Shown one piece after another: positions 63,154 through 64,000 of a stretch of 64,000 bases of DNA (position 1 is the first letter of the stretch; each line of letters opens with the position of its first letter). Source of the DNA: Actinomyces provencensis (GTDB lineage: Bacteria > Actinomycetota > Actinomycetes > Actinomycetales > Actinomycetaceae); NCBI RefSeq assembly GCF_900155435.1, contig NZ_LT700212.1, positions 1,261,857 through 1,325,856 of the forward strand, written 5' to 3'. A program made the position numbers and the translations under genes. Under the pieces are notes generated by a model. It was not told the DNA's origin and ran no database searches. It saw nothing but the letters and a program-made list of their open reading frames with translations.

Positions 63154-64000
63154 TCAGAAGCCCAGGTCCCGGGCGACCTGGCGCAGACGCTGGGCGGAGG
63201 CGGTGAGGCCGTCGCGCTCGGCGAGCGTCAGGGGCGGGTTGAGGACCCGCCCGGCCCCGTTGCGCCCGACCAGGGTCGGAGCTGCCATGCACACGTCCGA
63301 GATGCCCTCCCAGTCCTCCAGCAGGCTGGAAACGGTGAGGACACGGTTCTCGTCACGCAGGACCGCGCCGGCGATGTTCGAGGCGGACAGGCCGATGGCG
63401 TAGTTCGTCGCGCCCTTGCCCTCGATGATCTTGTAGGCGGACTGCACGACCTCCGTGGCCAGCTCCTTGCGGAGCTCGGAGTCGAAGGTGCGCCCCGTCA
63501 GGGTCGGGCCCCACTGGGCCAGGGGGACGTTGCCGATCTCCGCGGACGACCACAGGGCCACCTCGGAGTCGCCGTGCTCACCGGCGACGTAGGCGTGGAT
63601 GTTCTGCGTGGCCACGCCCGTCTCCAGGGAGACGAGGTAGCGCAGGCGGGAGGTGTCCAGCACCGTGCCGGATCCGAAGACCTGGTTGCGGGGCAGGCCC
63701 ATGAGCTTCAGGGCCACGTAGGTGACGACGTCCACCGGGTTCGTGATGAACATGAAGACCGCGTTGGGCGCGACCTTCTGCAGGTTGGGGACGATCTTCT
63801 TCATGAGGTTGACCGTGGACCCGGCGAGCTCCAGGCGTGACTGGCCCGGCTTCTGCTTGGCACCGGCGGTGACGATCACCAGGTCCGCGCCGGCGACGAT
63901 CTCGACGTCGTCGGAGCCCTCCACGGAACCGCACGGGGTGAACTGGATCCCGTGGGCGATGTCGAGGGCCTCGGCCTCGACCTTGGGCTTGTTGATGTCC
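63154..64000 (-). CDS. ldh: L-lactate dehydrogenase, 5' end beyond the window
   Basis: NAD-dependent reduction of pyruvate to L-lactate. The visible 282 residues run from just after the NAD-binding Rossmann start (DINKPKVEAEALDIAHG) to the natural C-terminus. They include VIVTAGAKQKPGQSR, the substrate loop region, FITNPVDVVTYV, the specificity segment GSGTVLDTSRLRYL and the catalytic His in AGEHGDSEVALWS. The QKPGQSR loop with Gln favours lactate over malate dehydrogenase. About 35-40 N-terminal residues lie outside. Confidence 0.93.
   Translation of the reverse strand, partial: DINKPKVEAEALDIAHGIQFTPCGSVEGSDDVEIVAGADLVIVTAGAKQKPGQSRLELAGSTVNLMKKIVPNLQKVAPNAVFMFITNPVDVVTYVALKLMGLPRNQVFGSGTVLDTSRLRYLVSLETGVATQNIHAYVAGEHGDSEVALWSSAEIGNVPLAQWGPTLTGRTFDSELRKELATEVVQSAYKIIEGKGATNYAIGLSASNIAGAVLRDENRVLTVSSLLEDWEGISDVCMAAPTLVGRNGAGRVLNPPLTLAERDGLTASAQRLRQVARDLGF

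Overview
The window is chromosomal DNA of a very high-GC, Gram-positive actinobacterium, most likely of the Actinomycetaceae (Actinomyces/Schaalia type). Four features point there. PriA serves as HisA/TrpF. A SepIVA-like protein lies next to DUF177 and rnc. The dcw cluster contains SepF, YggT and DivIVA but no FtsA. Three operator-like sites of the form TCGAAC-N4-GTTCGA precede lexA. Most genes are tightly packed and many overlap by ATGA or GTGA. No tRNA, rRNA, CRISPR array or insertion sequence was recognised.

Left part (1-22.3 kb): a minus-strand group rnc, DUF177, sepIVA, coaD, rsmD; an azlCD exporter pair; recG with a DAK/DhaL-domain gene; rpmB; thiL; a TrmH-type rRNA methyltransferase; the infC-rpmI-rplT translation operon with a leader attenuator; and a histidine operon (hisD-hisC-hisB-unknown-hisH-priA-sseB-like). 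A class I aldolase, a VanZ-like protein and an S4 RNA-binding protein follow on the plus strand.

Middle (22.3-50.7 kb, almost all minus strand): a transglutaminase / alpha-E / ATP-grasp cluster of unknown substrate; dnaE; a GNAT gene; rluD; lspA; divIVA; and the cell division and wall cluster in the order mraZ, rsmH, ftsL, ftsI, murF, mraY, murD, ftsW, murG, murC, ftsQ, ftsZ, pgeF, sepF, yggT, divIVA. murE is absent from it. DUF3040 and dinB lie upstream of mraZ.

Right part (50.7-64 kb): an aminopropyltransferase-like protein, an MFS transporter, a PAC2 protein, a HelD-type RNA polymerase-associated helicase, serA, a FadD-type acyl-CoA ligase, nrdR, a LysM protein divergent from lexA across three SOS boxes, and a lactate dehydrogenase cut off by the window end.

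The most unusual DNA is repetitive. Two 115-bp arrays of 23-bp units lie in inverted orientation between helD and serA, and one more copy of the unit sits at the extreme left edge. A phased GTGG array with the same 23-bp period lies upstream of mraZ. Short degenerate tandem repeats follow several stop codons. A recurring TANNNT box 6-7 nt before start codons suggests that many genes here are transcribed as leaderless mRNAs. Functions are inferred from motifs and gene order only; no database search was run.
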